64,000 nt of DNA from Ambrosia x helenae (lineage: Eukaryota; Streptophyta; Magnoliopsida; Asterales; Asteraceae), in the NCBI GenBank assembly GCA_030844895.1, contig CM061231.1, positions 32,683,149 through 32,747,148 on the forward strand, read 5' to 3'. Made by a program: the position numbers and the translations under genes. The notes below the pieces were generated by a model. That model was not told where the DNA came from. It searched no databases and saw only the letters and a list, made by a program, of their open reading frames with translations. Positions 48,120 through 60,132 of the stretch are shown here, piece by piece. Positions within the stretch are counted from its first letter, which is position 1. Every line of letters begins with the position of its first letter.

Positions 48120-51100
48120 GATTTTGTGTGGAAACATATGGGAGGATTAAACCCTGCTTTAAGCCCAACCAATAGACTGCCTGCACTTTAACCAATGACG
48201 CGTTAGCAGACCAAGCCTCTGTTTCGAAACGTTGGTTTATATTGACACATCAACAGACCAAAGCATTAGTTAATAATAACACTGAGGCAACAGATCGTTT
48301 CTAATTCAACTGTTTGTAATTGAACGTCTTATTCAAACAGCTGTTAGTTTAATGGTTTCTTTCAAAACAGTTGTTCTATCAAACAGATCTTACTAACAAT
48401 GACTTAACATACATTGATATATTGTAATTGGTATTCTGCTTTAACAGTAGACTATTGATATATTCTAATCAATATTTTTCATCATATAAGGATAAAAAAT
48501 TAAATACAAAAGACATATTATATATAAAATAAAATTTTCATTATAATTATAGACGTAAAAGTAAAAAATACATTTAAATAACAATTGTGTGGTACTCAAC
48601 ACTTCCTTCAATCTCTTGTCCTTCTCTTTAACAAAGTTTCTGTTGGACACACATATTTTTTGTATGTCCTCATTGAACTTTTCGTTTGACCTTATGTTTT
48701 CCAAGAAAAATGAAGAGGCATTCCATCTTTCCTTTGATACATCGGTATCAATGACTTGATTCAATTTCAGATTGGTCTTCCATATGTGATGTTCCAACAG
48801 CCGTGTAGCACTTTCGATAACTTGAAGAATCTCGAATTCTTCATCTTCTTTAAAACAATCTAAAACGATTTTTTGAACATCTGACATTTTAGACCACTGG
48901 CTGCGACTGCTGGAATCCATGTTGCTGGTATTTTTAGAAGATTGATAAACCTATGCAGATGTATAAAATACGTTTGAATAGTGTGCTATACAAAGAAATG
49001 AAAATCCAGTTTTATAGTAAAAAATATACATTAACTATAATGAATCTATTAACTGCAATGAATTAACTATCATGAATTTATTAATTACAATTAAGTTTTA
49101 TTAATCTTGGATACACACGGTATTAACTCGTTTATTTTCCCACTAAGAAAACTTTTCAAATCTTTTTTTTTTAATTTTTAAATAGATATTTCAAGATAAA
49201 AACAAATTCCTACTACTATTTCACAACATTTGTAGAAATATGAAAATGATATATTTAGGTCTTTTATATTATAAATAAATCATGCTTCATGCTTACAACC
49301 CTTGCTGAAAAAAAAAGTCTTCCCGTGTTAAACAGCGGTCTGTTTAATAAAACAGTCGATCTATCGTTAAAACAAAAACTGTATTTTGTAACGTCTGTTC
49401 ATTTCACAACATCAGTTAATCATATACTGAGACAAAATATCTTTTGTATGCTAACCACTGACGCGTCGACAGATCAAATGTCTGTTTCGAAATGTCGGTT
49501 TATATTGACACATTAACAGAACAAAGCAAACCGTCAGTATAGAATATTTTTTAAAACACTGTTTAAAAGACTGTTGATTAAAAGAAAAATCGTATTTGGT
49601 AACTTCTTTAAAAGCCCGACGTCTATATAGCAGAATTATTAAAAAGTCTATTTAAAACACTGTTTGTTATAACAGATGTAAATTCAAGTGTTTGTTTCAA
49701 ACAATTGTTGGCTTAAACAGTCGCTACTAACAACTATAACGCATTTAAATTTATAATGTTTGTTTAATAAAACTCAATCATATGTTCATTTTAACCGCAG
49801 ACTGTTTTATTATACACAATTTGTATCTAGAGCAATAATATTATACACATTTCAATAATGAATCTGTGATTAACAATTGATGAAATCTTTTTCTTCTCTT
49901 TAACAAAGTCTCTGCCAAACGGCTGTTATACGATTCAACCATATTATTATAATTCAATAATTTGAGTTAAATATTTAATTTAACAAAAATAAATACAAAA
50001 TACAAGACTTATAATAAAAGAAATACTAATGTATTTAAAACACTACTTTAATGACAATAGAATTACAATATATGACTTTACAAACTACATAAAGATCCAA
50101 GGAAAACATAAAAAAAAAATTATTTCCAACAACAAAATCATAGAGAATGTTACTTCTTGCCAGCATCACCGGAATATATTGTAATGTCATCCAGTTCTAA
50201 AAGCCCTAACAACTAAAGGGATCATCTCTTTGTTAGTAACCATCAAAAGGAAATATCACTAATCCGAAGATAAAGAAGATTCATACAAATATTCATCGAG
50301 ATATTTCGCAATTTAAAATCCAAGATCCAGGATAATAAATCTAAAAGCCAAGATGATTGACGATAAGGAACCGGTGCAACATATATATAATAAAATAATA
50401 AAAGATTGATGTTTTCCTTTGATTGTACGAATCATCGAAAAACATCAATTCCCCTTTTCTTCTTAACAAATTGAAAATAGGAAGTGGAGGTATATATGTA
50501 ATAATAAATTGATGTTTTTCTTTGATTTGAAGAATCATTGGAAAACACCAATTCGAAGATGGTTACCAACAAACAGTTGGTAATCTACTTTCCTTTGATT
50601 ATAAGAATCTTTCGAAAAATTCGTGGAAACAAATTTTAAAAGTAATAATATCATAATGCATGTTGAATGGAGAGATGTAAAGTGAGAATACTGAAGATGA
50701 ATATTGAGAAGTTATCCCCTTTTATAGGCTTAAATATAACTACTATTTGCGACAATTACATATATCCCCCTACAAATTTCATAAATTACATATATACCTA
50801 AGTAAAAATTTTATTTACATATTTCCACTTCTCAAAGTTCATAAATTACATATATATACTCAAGAAAAAATTTTATTTTACATATTTCCCATTGCCAAAA
50901 ACTAAAAATATGAAATATACCCATTCTATTATTAAGCACCTCATATCATTACATATTATGATGAATTTATTGATATGGGGGCTTATAATGATTATCTAAG
51001 AGTGTTTGAACACCCGTTTTGGTGAAACCAAGTAGTAGGATGCATGGAAACATTTTGCTTGTTACATGTTCTTAGGGTTCATAACTTACTAAGTTGGAAA

Positions 51101-54100
51101 GATCGTATGGGATACAAGTTGTATGATGCAAGGAATGTGTTGTATTACTTCTCGTGAATATAGTTTAGTTAAAGAATTTGGGTACAATAGTTATTTTTGA
51201 ATGTATTTTTAATAGAATGGGTATATATGTAATTTATGAAATTTTGTAGGGGATATATATAATTTAAATTTTGGGTTGGGTATATATGTAATTATAGATG
51301 AAAATAGGGGCATACATGTAATTAATCTTTTCAAATTTAATAGTTGGATTTCAACTAAATACAACCTTAAAAATTAGTTTTTGAAATTTAACTTTTGCAT
51401 AAGTAGATTTATTCACCGTTGTACCCTATAAAAAAAATTACTGATGATGGCCTCGACTTTTTAACTTGTAATCAATATTTAACAAAAATAATTATAAATT
51501 TAAATTACACCAGTCCTTTCAAATTCATAATTACAAAACAGTCAACCTAGCCCTAAAGGTCATTTGACGAGCACTATACAAAACGAACGATCTAAAAAAT
51601 TAAATGGAAAGATACCATAAATTTTATAATTTATATTTTATATTAATTAAAAAATTAAAACTATTGTTCATAAACACTATAAAAAGAGAGAAACAAACTT
51701 ACAAACTGAAAAGACGAATTACTCGCCTTTTATAGAGTAAAAAATATTAGTTTTTTCAAGTACAAATAATAAAACAATGAAATTATAACAATAAAATAAT
51801 AAAATATAATGTTATAAAGTATTTACTATAATACATTAAATTTAAACAATATATTAGTCTTTTCAAATTCAATTACAACGGGTCGAGAATTTATGACTTT
51901 AATAGCATAATAACTACTCACATAAATGAAGTAGATGGACAGTAATTAATGATAGATGTAATTTACTTTACTATTGTTAAAAACATAAAAACACTTTTTG
52001 TTCTTATTCATTCAATATATTATTTTTAATTATTTTTATTAAAAAACAAAAAGTATTTAATGATATTTCCATGACAAACATTTTAAAGAAATAACATGAA
52101 ATATACTCACCGTAACTAATATTTTAATATATGTAAACTGAATATTTACATAAAAGTCACTTAAGTTATTATAAGCATCAGTTTAAATAATTAGTATGAA
52201 TTTATAATTATGTTCAATGTCATAAAAATAACTTTGCTATAGAAAGCTATTCTAAGTTCCAGTTATACAATATTTGATGACTTGTCAACGGATGTTGTCA
52301 AACAGTTGTCATCCATTACAATTTAAAACTAACGTCTTTAAAGCAAGCTGTCAATATACAATAATTTTGAAAGACTGTATTAAAAGACTGTTCATTAAAC
52401 AGATGTAAATTAAAGTGTGTGGTTCAAAGAGTTGTTGACTAAAACAGTTCCTACTAACAACTATAACATATTTACATTTTTTTTATTTGTTTATTAGACA
52501 TCAATCATCTGTTGATAAATCGTAACGTCTGTTTCATTCACAAAGTAGTGCATCAATTTAGCAGATTTTTCTAAAAAAACTGTGTTTAAAATACTGTTGA
52601 TAAAAACAAATGTTACTCTATACGTATATTCAACCAATTGTTTGTCTTAAACAGTTTAAAGTAACAATGAAATATCATTAACATTTTTGTTTTTAGTTTA
52701 TTAATTATAAGTATATCATCTGTTGATTTTAACAGTAGACTATATTGATATAACTAATCAGTTGTATTATATTCAAATTTCTATTTATCATAAAATAAAT
52801 ATATATCATCATCATATAATGACAGGAAAAAATATCAAAATTTTTTTAATATATTTAGAGCAATAATATAATCAAATACATTTCATTAATTAATAGGTAA
52901 ATTTTCAACAGTTCATTCAATCTTTTCTTCTTCTCTTTAAAAGGAATTGATGAGGCCATCCATCGTTAAGTTGATACTTTGGTAGCAATAACATGATTAT
53001 ATATCAAGATCGTCTACAAAATATGATGCTCAAACAGTTTTGTGCCACTTCGATTACTTCAAGATTCCACAGGTCTTCATCATTTTAAAACGTTAAAAAC
53101 CATTTTCTGAAAAGCAGAAAACGATAACAACTCGTATTTAAATGTCATCCAGTTCTAAAAGACCTAAAAATTGAAAATAAGGAAGTGGAGGTGTTGGGTA
53201 CAATATAAATGAGGAATTGATGTTTTCATTTAATTCTATGAATAATTGAAAAACATCAATTCTATTTTCCTTTGATTGTAAGAATCTTTAAAAACTGTGC
53301 AAAGATATTTGAAAGTAAAAATCATTATGCATATGTGATGGAAAGATATATGTGAGAATACTTAAACGAATGTTTAGAGATTGAAAATGAATATTGGGAA
53401 TTCATCCTCTTTAATAGGCTGAGTAGAGTAACTATTCGTAAAGTTGGTTTTCATTAGTTTTTTTATTATTTTTATTTATTACAAAACAAACACTATTTAA
53501 TTTATACTCATTTGAATCTATAAATGATATGAACTCTTTTACTTATGTCATAAATTAAAAAAAATGAAAATACATTTTATAACAAAAAAAAACAATAATA
53601 ATAAAACAAAAATGTTAATAAAGTAACTTCAAAATCATAATTAATATTTCGACGTCTTTTATAAAATCTGTTGTCACTAAAATCTATAGAAGGAAAAAAC
53701 GTTATATCAAAAACTGTAGAAGGGAAAAACCATAAAACAACTCAACGTAAGAACATCTTTTGTGACAGAATTAAAGTTATTAATAAAGTATCAATATAAA
53801 GTTAAAAAAAAAGAAACAATTTCAAATTGATAAATAAAATCTTAATATTTGTAAAAGAACTCTTCATATTCTATTTTAAAATGAAACAACTCTTCATATT
53901 TTTTTTTTATTTAACAATCAAATTTAGTGGCAAACCACAAATACTATTTACCAACATTTGTTCAAACATAACATGTGATGTTTTAATATCATTTTTTATA
54001 TTATAATTAGTGTTTAACTTATGTTTTATTTAAATTTGACATGAAACGTTTTTTTATATATACGACTAAGAATAATAAATATAATTAAATTATTTACGTA

Positions 54101-54540
54101 TATAAATTGTCAATTTAACATTTATTGAAAAAAGTGTAATCCTTACACTTCAGTAAGAAAATTCAGAATCGTAATCATTATTTTCGGTTTTTTTTAATTA
54201 GTCTTTATTATATTTATTATAGAAACTAAAATAAATGCAACAGAGTATGGGATGGAAACATGTATGTGAGAATAGTTAAAAGAATATTACGGATTCTTCT
54301 ATCTTTAAAGATGGTAAATGAATATTGCGAACTCCTCTAAATTATAGGGTAAATATACTAAATATTCGTAAAGTTGTTTTTCAACTTTGTCAGTTCGATT
54401 TTAATTAAATGTAACGTTGAAAATTACTTTGGTAAGATAATTTTTAAACTTTATTCTTAAAATTTAAACATATATAAAAAAAAGGATAAAATAACTTTTT
54501 AAAAAGTGGAAAAATAGAGACGTTACTCCAAAGGCTTTGT
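48120..54540. repeat. AT-rich region of decayed repeated modules
   Basis: No gene of standard form. Three related modules are recognisable from shared pieces: the ORF remnant 48600-48890 against 52915-53105 and a shorter piece near 49885; ATGTCATCCAGTTCTAAAAG at 50181 and 53142; and a ~120-bp patch at 50650-50770, 53320-53455 and 54240-54400. A further repeat of ~150-200 bp with ACAGT and TACTAACAA words occurs near 48340-48470, 49670-49830, 52390-52520 and 52600-52770. The cluster ends just upstream of the C2 gene promoter. Confidence 0.5.
48465..48920 (-). CDS. hypothetical protein frame in the repeated module
   Basis: The frame begins MDSSSRSQWSKMSDVQ. Its first ~110 residues have a soluble, helical, charged composition; the rest (from about LSTTQLLFK) is AT-driven and probably not coding. 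A related but broken version is at 52915-53105. I do not recognise the family. The repetition with partial conservation suggests a former gene or transposon ORF. No splice sites could be fixed with confidence. Confidence 0.25.
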   Translation of the reverse strand: MDSSSRSQWSKMSDVQKIVLDCFKEDEEFEILQVIESATRLLEHHIWKTNLKLNQVIDTDVSKERWNASSFFLENIRSNEKFNEDIQKICVSNRNFVKEKDKRLKEVLSTTQLLFKCIFYFYVYNYNENFILYIICLLYLIFYPYMMKNID

Positions 54541-54578
54541 TAGCTTACAAAAGCATGATCACCTCTTCTTCTTCTTCC

Positions 54579-54586
54579 TATATAAA
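54579..54586 (+). promoter_or_regulatory. TATA box of the NT-C2 gene
   Basis: TATATAAA stands 67 bp before the start codon, preceded by a CT-rich stretch (CTTCTTCTTC). A start site near 54610-54620 would give a short leader of ~35-45 nt containing CAACAACAACAA. Confidence 0.6.
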
Positions 54587-54652
54587 CAAGACTCCTTCCT
54601 TTGAACCAATCTATCCTTTCCAACAACAACAACAAAAAGAAAAAGAAAAAGA

Positions 54653-57600
54653 ATGGTGGTTAGGATGATGAAGTGGAGGCCATGGCCACCACTCTCATCA
54701 AACAAATTCCATGTCACCATTGCTGTATCTGGTCTCCAAGGCCTGCCGGAGACAACCCCAACTGGTTCAATGGGTGTTGAAGTTGAGTGGAAAGGGTCGG
54801 TGGTTAAGTCGAAGAAGAACCGGGGGATTCATTTTAAGAAGAGGAGTAAGGTGAGGAGGGATGTAACAGAAGAGAGATTGGTAAATGTAAATGTAAATGA
54901 AGATGGGGTTGTTGAATGGAATCAACAGCAGTTTGTTGCTGTTTGTGATTTGGTTGGGTTTGGAGATGGATGTTTTCATCGTTGGGATGTTGCATTCAAA
55001 GTCTTTCAAGTGAGTGTGAGTTCTCATCTCAACTAACTAACTAACTTTTTTTTTTTTTTTTTTTAATGTTAGGGCCGGGTGTTCATTAATTAGTTAGGAA
55101 ATCGATTAAACCAAATTATTCGGTAATTAATGCAATTAGGGAAATGGTATTATGCTTTGGTTTTAAATATATATGTGAGATTTTCCTATCTCTGGATTTT
55201 GTTTTGGTTTTAAATATATATGTGAGATTTTCAGGATGAGGGGGTTTGCCAACTTCAATTGAATTGGTCATTTGATTGGATGGAGTTTCTTAGGTTTTCT
55301 TCGAGTTTTAGATCGAGTGTGATCCTTTTTTTTTCAAGCAAATATTTTAAAGGTTTCAATATAATATAAATGACTAAAGAAAGGATGATCAAAAGCATTT
55401 TATTTGATAGTGGTTCATTTAGCTGTGAATTTGAGTGTCTGATGTTATGTGTTGAATAATAATAATAAAAATAATAATGTCCATTTTTAGTGTGGAGACT
55501 TGTCAAAAAGCATATTCTTTCTTTTTTTTAGTGGTAGCTTTGGTTGCTGTGGAAATTAGTGGTTATAACTAATAGGATACTGATATGACATATGTCTTGA
55601 GCCTTTGTGGTGTTTACTTTTTTTCTATTCTCAATTGCAAGTGCAGATTTCCGTGTACGTTTTTTTCTACGTACGCCCCACTTACGGTGTGCGCATATAA
55701 TGTATATATGTGTGGCCCTTGGGGGGCAAAAGTAAAGTTGCACTAGTTTTAACGTTATTTTACTAATTTCATGAAAATAACGTTAAAAACGACAGAAGGT
55801 TAATCATGCATCATGTGGTGGCGTTGATAGCCAAAAGACACCGATCGGGTTTGTCCCGATTGCTAAGTGTTTTGTACCTTATGTCCAAGGCTTGATTGAT
55901 ACCAAACCACATCGAGCCGGGGGTCTCACTGGAAGCAGCCTAGCCTCTCTATTCTATTCTTAGGGGTAGAGAGAGGTAAGGTTGTCTGCATCTTACCCTC
56001 CTCAGACCAGTGGCGAAGCTTGACCCGAAGGTTCGGGGGGTCGGAAGTCACCGGGGGTTCGGAAGTCACTAGTTTCGGGGGGTCGAAAACCAGTTTCGGG
56101 GGGTCGAAACCCTATATTTCCAAAATTTTCTATACGAATATTATATAATCGAGACTTCTGCGTGAAAATTCGGGGGGGTCGGCCGCCCCCTCCCGCCCCA
56201 ACAATGCTGCGCCCCTGCCTCAGACCCTACCTTAGCTTTGCTATAGGTGAGATTAACTGAGTGAGTATGATGATGATGATGACGACTCTTCATTTAAAAA
56301 AAAAAAACAAAACATTTAACCCTTAATACCACAAAATTCATAAAACCTATGACCCTGGTGATCCCATCAATATCTTTCTTATAGTGATTGCTATTAAAAA
56401 TGAATGTAATATCTTAATTATAAAAACTAGTTAAGAGGCTTCTTGTAGGTTGTGTTGATTTAAGAACACACCACAAAAGGACAAAATAGAAAATGTTTAA
56501 ACTTTTTTTTTTTTCCATTGCTGTTTTTGTAGGGCTTGAACCAGGGACCAAAAAAATGGAATCATGTTGTTGCAACGGGATCATTGAACCTTGCTGAATT
56601 TGCTTCTATTGATCATGAAAAGACCCCAATAAATATTCATCTGTCAATGCCTAATACCAAAGATTGCAGTCCTATGCTCTCTGTAAGTACCTTGTAATAT
56701 TATACATACCATGCTCACTACTCTACTCAATAGAGGTGGCAAAATGGGTGGGCGGGCAAGTATAGTATTCGGATAACATATCAAAAGGGTCTTAGTTTGG
56801 TATCCATTATTCATTCTGTTGGAACTGATCAAATAGAGATATAACGAAACTCTTTTGACCCGCAGGTATCCCTCAGCATTATAGAACTAAAGGATGCTGC
56901 ATTCGAACCAACACAAAGATCTGTGAATGGGGGGGATGAGCCCGTGGGTCTTAAAGCTGGTTTAAAAAAAGTCAAAATCTTTAAAGTAATTATGTCTAAA
57001 CACCGGGCCAAGAAAGCAGCATGTCGTCATGAAGAAGAGGACAGTGTTGGAAAAAGTTCAGTCCGAACCGACAGTTCAGATTATCCGTTTGACACAGACT
57101 CATATGATGGAATTGATTCTGAAGAAATCGATTATTCTGATTCTAATATCAAGGAGTCTTTCGGGTATGGAACGTTGGCTTATGCAAATCATGCAGCAGG
57201 TGGATTTGGATTACCTTATTTTCTTCAGTCAAATGATAATAAAACCAAAAGATCAGATGCTTTAGGTGGTGAATTTGTATCAAATGATCGGTCAGAAAGT
57301 CACATCTCGAAAAAAGGCATATTTCCTTGGAGGAAAAGGAAGTTGAGTTTTAGATCGCCTAAAGTCAAAGGAGAGCCGCTTTTGAAACCAGATGCTGCTG
57401 AAGGTGGGGATGATATTGACTTTGACCGCCGAATGTTGACCTCATCGTCACATGGGGTAATTTTCTCATTTTATTCGACGCACCACTTTCAACATATTTA
57501 TGTGCAAACGAGTCGTTTCAGGTTATACTTGTCGTAATGGGTCGACTCAGGTTATAACGGGTCAAATGGGTAAATGGTTGTCTATAGTAACCCAAAGTCA

Positions 57601-58678
57601 CTCAAAGTCAGATTATCATCGGAATAAATCTTTAATAGTGCATACTTAATGCAGTAATTTAATCTAATGAGTTAAAATAAATAAATAAACATCTTGGACA
57701 ACAGATGTTTCGGGCATGCCAACCCGACCCTATCCTATCCAAACCTGTTTTGACAAGTAACACAACCCACCCATTTCCAACTAATAAGTTTTTTTATTGT
57801 CATGGCAGTGGCAGTACAGAAGTAGTGATGACGACGACTCAACAGCTAGTAGATCTTCGACATCCGAATTTGGGGACGATGGTTTCATCATAGGTGCATG
57901 GGAGAACAAGGAAATAATAAATAGAGACGGGAATATGAAGCTTGCAACCCAAGTTTTCTTTGCTTCAATTGATCAAACAAGTGAAAAAGCATGTGGTGAA
58001 AGCGCATGCACTTCATTAGCTGCTACAATTGCCAATTGGCTCCAAAATAACCCCTGCCAACTGCCTATAAAATCAGAATTCGACACCCTGATTCGCCAAG
58101 GCTCGTTAGAATGGAGAAAACTCTGTGAAAATGAAGATTATAAAAAGCGATTCCCTGATAAGCATTTTGACCTGGACACCGTTGTTGAATCCAAAACCGA
58201 CCGTAGTTTTGAAGTTGTACCCGAAAAATCTTTCATTGGTTTCTTTCAACTTGAAGATGGCGGCGGTTTTGACTTTTTAGAAGGTGCCATGTCATTTGAC
58301 AACATATGGGATGAGATAAGTCAAACCGCGTCAAACGACATAGAGCCGTTGGTTTATATTGTTAGTTGGAATGACCATTTTTTCACATTGAAAGTTGAAG
58401 AGGATGCTTATTATATCATTGACACATTGGGGGAGAGGCTGTATGAGGGGTGTAGTCAAGCATATGTGTTGAGGTTTGACCAAAATACTAGAATTCAACA
58501 ACAAAAGTCAAAGGGGAGAGTGTCCAAAGGTAAAGAATCATGTAAAGAGTATATTAAGAGCTTTTTAGCTGCAATCCCTTTAAGGGAATTGCAGGGGGAT
58601 GTGAAGAAAGGGCTGATATCAGCATCAAGCCCCATTGCTCATCATAGACTACAAATAGAATTTCATTACACCAGATAG
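54653..58678 (+). CDS. NT-type C2 domain protein with conserved C-terminal domain (4 exons)
   Basis: Exons by GT-AG rule: 54653-55009, 56533-56682, 56866-57456, 57809-58678. All three introns are phase 0 and the product is 655 aa. The start MVVRMMKWRPWPPL is the typical opening of plant NT-C2 (EEIG1/EHBP1 N-terminal C2) proteins. The C2 domain covers about residues 6-165 and ends with the GSLNLAEFA block. Residues ~170-400 are a charged, probably disordered linker (DSSDYPFDTDSYDGIDSEEI). Residues ~405-655 form a conserved domain with GESACTSL (Cys433), VSWNDHFFTLKV (His556), YYIIDTLGERL (Asp571) and a C-terminal LQIEFHYTR. NT-C2 domains in other proteins attach to membranes or cytoskeleton; the function here is not established. 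I recall Arabidopsis relatives with the same architecture. No lesion is seen; it is the only intact host gene in the window. Confidence 0.9.
55830..56283 (+). mobile_element. SINE-like repeat in intron 1
   Basis: Words such as GCCGGGGGTCTCACTGGAAG, GGTAGAGAGAGGTAAGGTTG and CAGACCCTACCTTAGC, ending in (TGA)n at 56266-56280, match a repeat I know as widespread in composite genomes, with a short simple-repeat tail. The repeat is split at 56008 by a MITE. The left end and the polymerase III boxes could not be fixed. Confidence 0.45.
56008..56217. mobile_element. hAT-type MITE nested in the SINE-like repeat
   Basis: This 210-bp unit with termini CAGTGGCGAAGC and GCTGCGCCCCTG (imperfect inverted repeats) is flanked by the 8-bp duplication CCTCAGAC at 56000-56007 and 56218-56225. 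Removing it and one flank restores the SINE-like sequence. It contains repeated GGGGGGTCG and GGAAGTCAC words. Confidence 0.8.
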
Positions 58679-59334
58679 GTGTTTGCAGCAGCCTGTGACT
58701 GGTGATTTCTCTTTATCTCAATGATAATAACACACACTTTTTGATTGTTATTATGTTCGTTCTAGGTATATGTATATGTATTTTTGTACCTATGTACGTA
58801 TGCATGAATGTATGTATGTATATATGCATGTATGTATGTATGTCTCTCTACGCAGCAGCATATACATGTATGTATGTATGTTTTGATATTCTTACAATGT
58901 ATTTCCTTTTATGTCGGTTGCAATGTAAACTGACCCAATAACAAAGTATTAAGAAGATGAGTTGTGATCATAAATTCATAATAATAATAATAATAATTAT
59001 TCTATGTTTTAGTTTATTTATCTTGTCTAGTTTCTGGAACCCTTGAGATCATAATAATAATAATTATTATTATTCTATGTTAAGAATGAAATCTGTGTAT
59101 ATTAAGAAGCTTACGTGGTAAATGCGTTAAAAATGCTTCACATGGAATGGTGGTTGTGAGGTCAATTGATGTTGTAAAAGACTCATTTCTACCTTTGAAA
59201 AATGACAAGTTAAGTCTTGGTCAAGAAGTATCATATTCATGTGTTACTAAGCAACGATGTTCTAGTTGGTCATATACTTTGTGTCCTAGAGGCATATGAG
59301 TGGAGTAAAATGAATATATTGGTAATTCTAGTTA
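58679..59334. other. 3' flank of the NT-C2 gene with microsatellites
   Basis: (TATG)n at about 58798-58884, probably in the 3' untranslated region, and (AAT)n at 58977-58999 and 59050-59075. There is no further gene. No clear polyadenylation signal is identified beyond AATAACA near 58937. Confidence 0.5.
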
Positions 59335-59557
59335 GGGGTTGTTTGGTTGATTAAGTGTTAAATCATTAAAAGGTCTGAATGGTTAAGAGATTCTGAATGA
59401 TTAAGTGTTGAATGGTTCATCAATGCACCAAGTATGAATGGTTCAGCTCTTAATCATTCCATTCAGAGCCTTTTTTAGGTTGAAACAAGCAGTCTGAATG
59501 CTGAATCATTCAGAGCTGAATAGTTCAGAGCCTCATTAGAGGCTACCAAACAGACCC
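59335..59557. mobile_element. MITE with GTTTGGT termini
   Basis: GGGGTTGTTTGGT at 59335 and ACCAAACAGACCC ending at 59557 are inverted repeats with two mismatches. The inside is filled with TGAATGGTT and inverted ATTCAGA words, so it can fold back. Flanks are TTA on the left and TAA on the right, so an exact target duplication is not seen. Confidence 0.6.
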
Positions 59558-59637
59558 TAATTGATTTTATCTACACCTGATGTAATCTAATCCCTTCCTA
59601 GTCGGTTTTAAAAACGATATGTATTCACAAATTCGGA

Positions 59638-59638
<1 letters not shown>

Positions 59639-59692
<54 letters not shown>
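59639..59692. repeat. (TTA)n microsatellite
   Basis: An uninterrupted TTA/ATT tract of about 54 bp. Confidence 0.95.
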
Positions 59693-59906
59693 TAAGACAC
59701 ATCTTACATAAACATTTAAGAACTTGGCTCATGACATCAAGTTGCACCTTGTATGATGACCGATGAGCTCAGAGGATGAAAATACGTGTTACAAGCTGTT
59801 TGTTCATGTGTAGTCCCATTGTGGGCAAAATGTAGTACTTACATGTAGGTTAGTTCTCGAAACTCGTTAGAAACTAGCTTGTAACATTGGGTCGGAAATA
59901 ACTATG

Positions 59907-60132
59907 CATGTATTTGGTGAATGTGGTTCGGTCTAAAGGATTTGGGATTTAGTTGAAGGGTGGCTCGAAGTGAAATTACCGGTTCTAAGATTGCCTTGTG
60001 ATCTAATGGATTGGCTCGATAATTCGTCCTTTAAATTGGTGAAAACAGGGTCCGTGTGGTCGATTTTTCATGTAGTATGATGGGCTATCTGGAAGCTTCG
60101 AAACGGTATGGTTTTCATAAATAGCATTTTTA
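59907..60132 (+). pseudogene. LINE-type RT C-terminal remnant (zf-RVT downstream segment)
   Basis: Translated with two stops, the frame reads HVFGECGSV, RIWDLVEGWLEVKLPV, CDLMDWLDNSSFKL and WAIWKLRNGMVFINSIFN. This is the pattern found after the zf-RVT finger in plant LINE and nonLTR-like proteins: HLF..C, W..V..W, then W.IW..RN..VF. No RT core or tail is nearby. Confidence 0.55.

Larger units (their letters stand above)
55010..56532 (+). other. intron 1 of the NT-C2 gene, with transposon insertions
   Basis: GTGAGT at 55010 and TTTTTGTAG ending at 56532. At 1.5 kb it is far longer than introns 2 (183 bp) and 3 (352 bp). About 450 bp are a SINE-like repeat with a nested hAT MITE. It also contains T runs that are common in plant introns. 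Confidence 0.8.

Noticed and set aside
57705..57893. Frame at 57705-57893 as an extra exon
   Set aside because: It spans intron 3 and the start of exon 4 in the wrong frame. The phase-0 acceptor at 57807-57808 gives the conserved reading.
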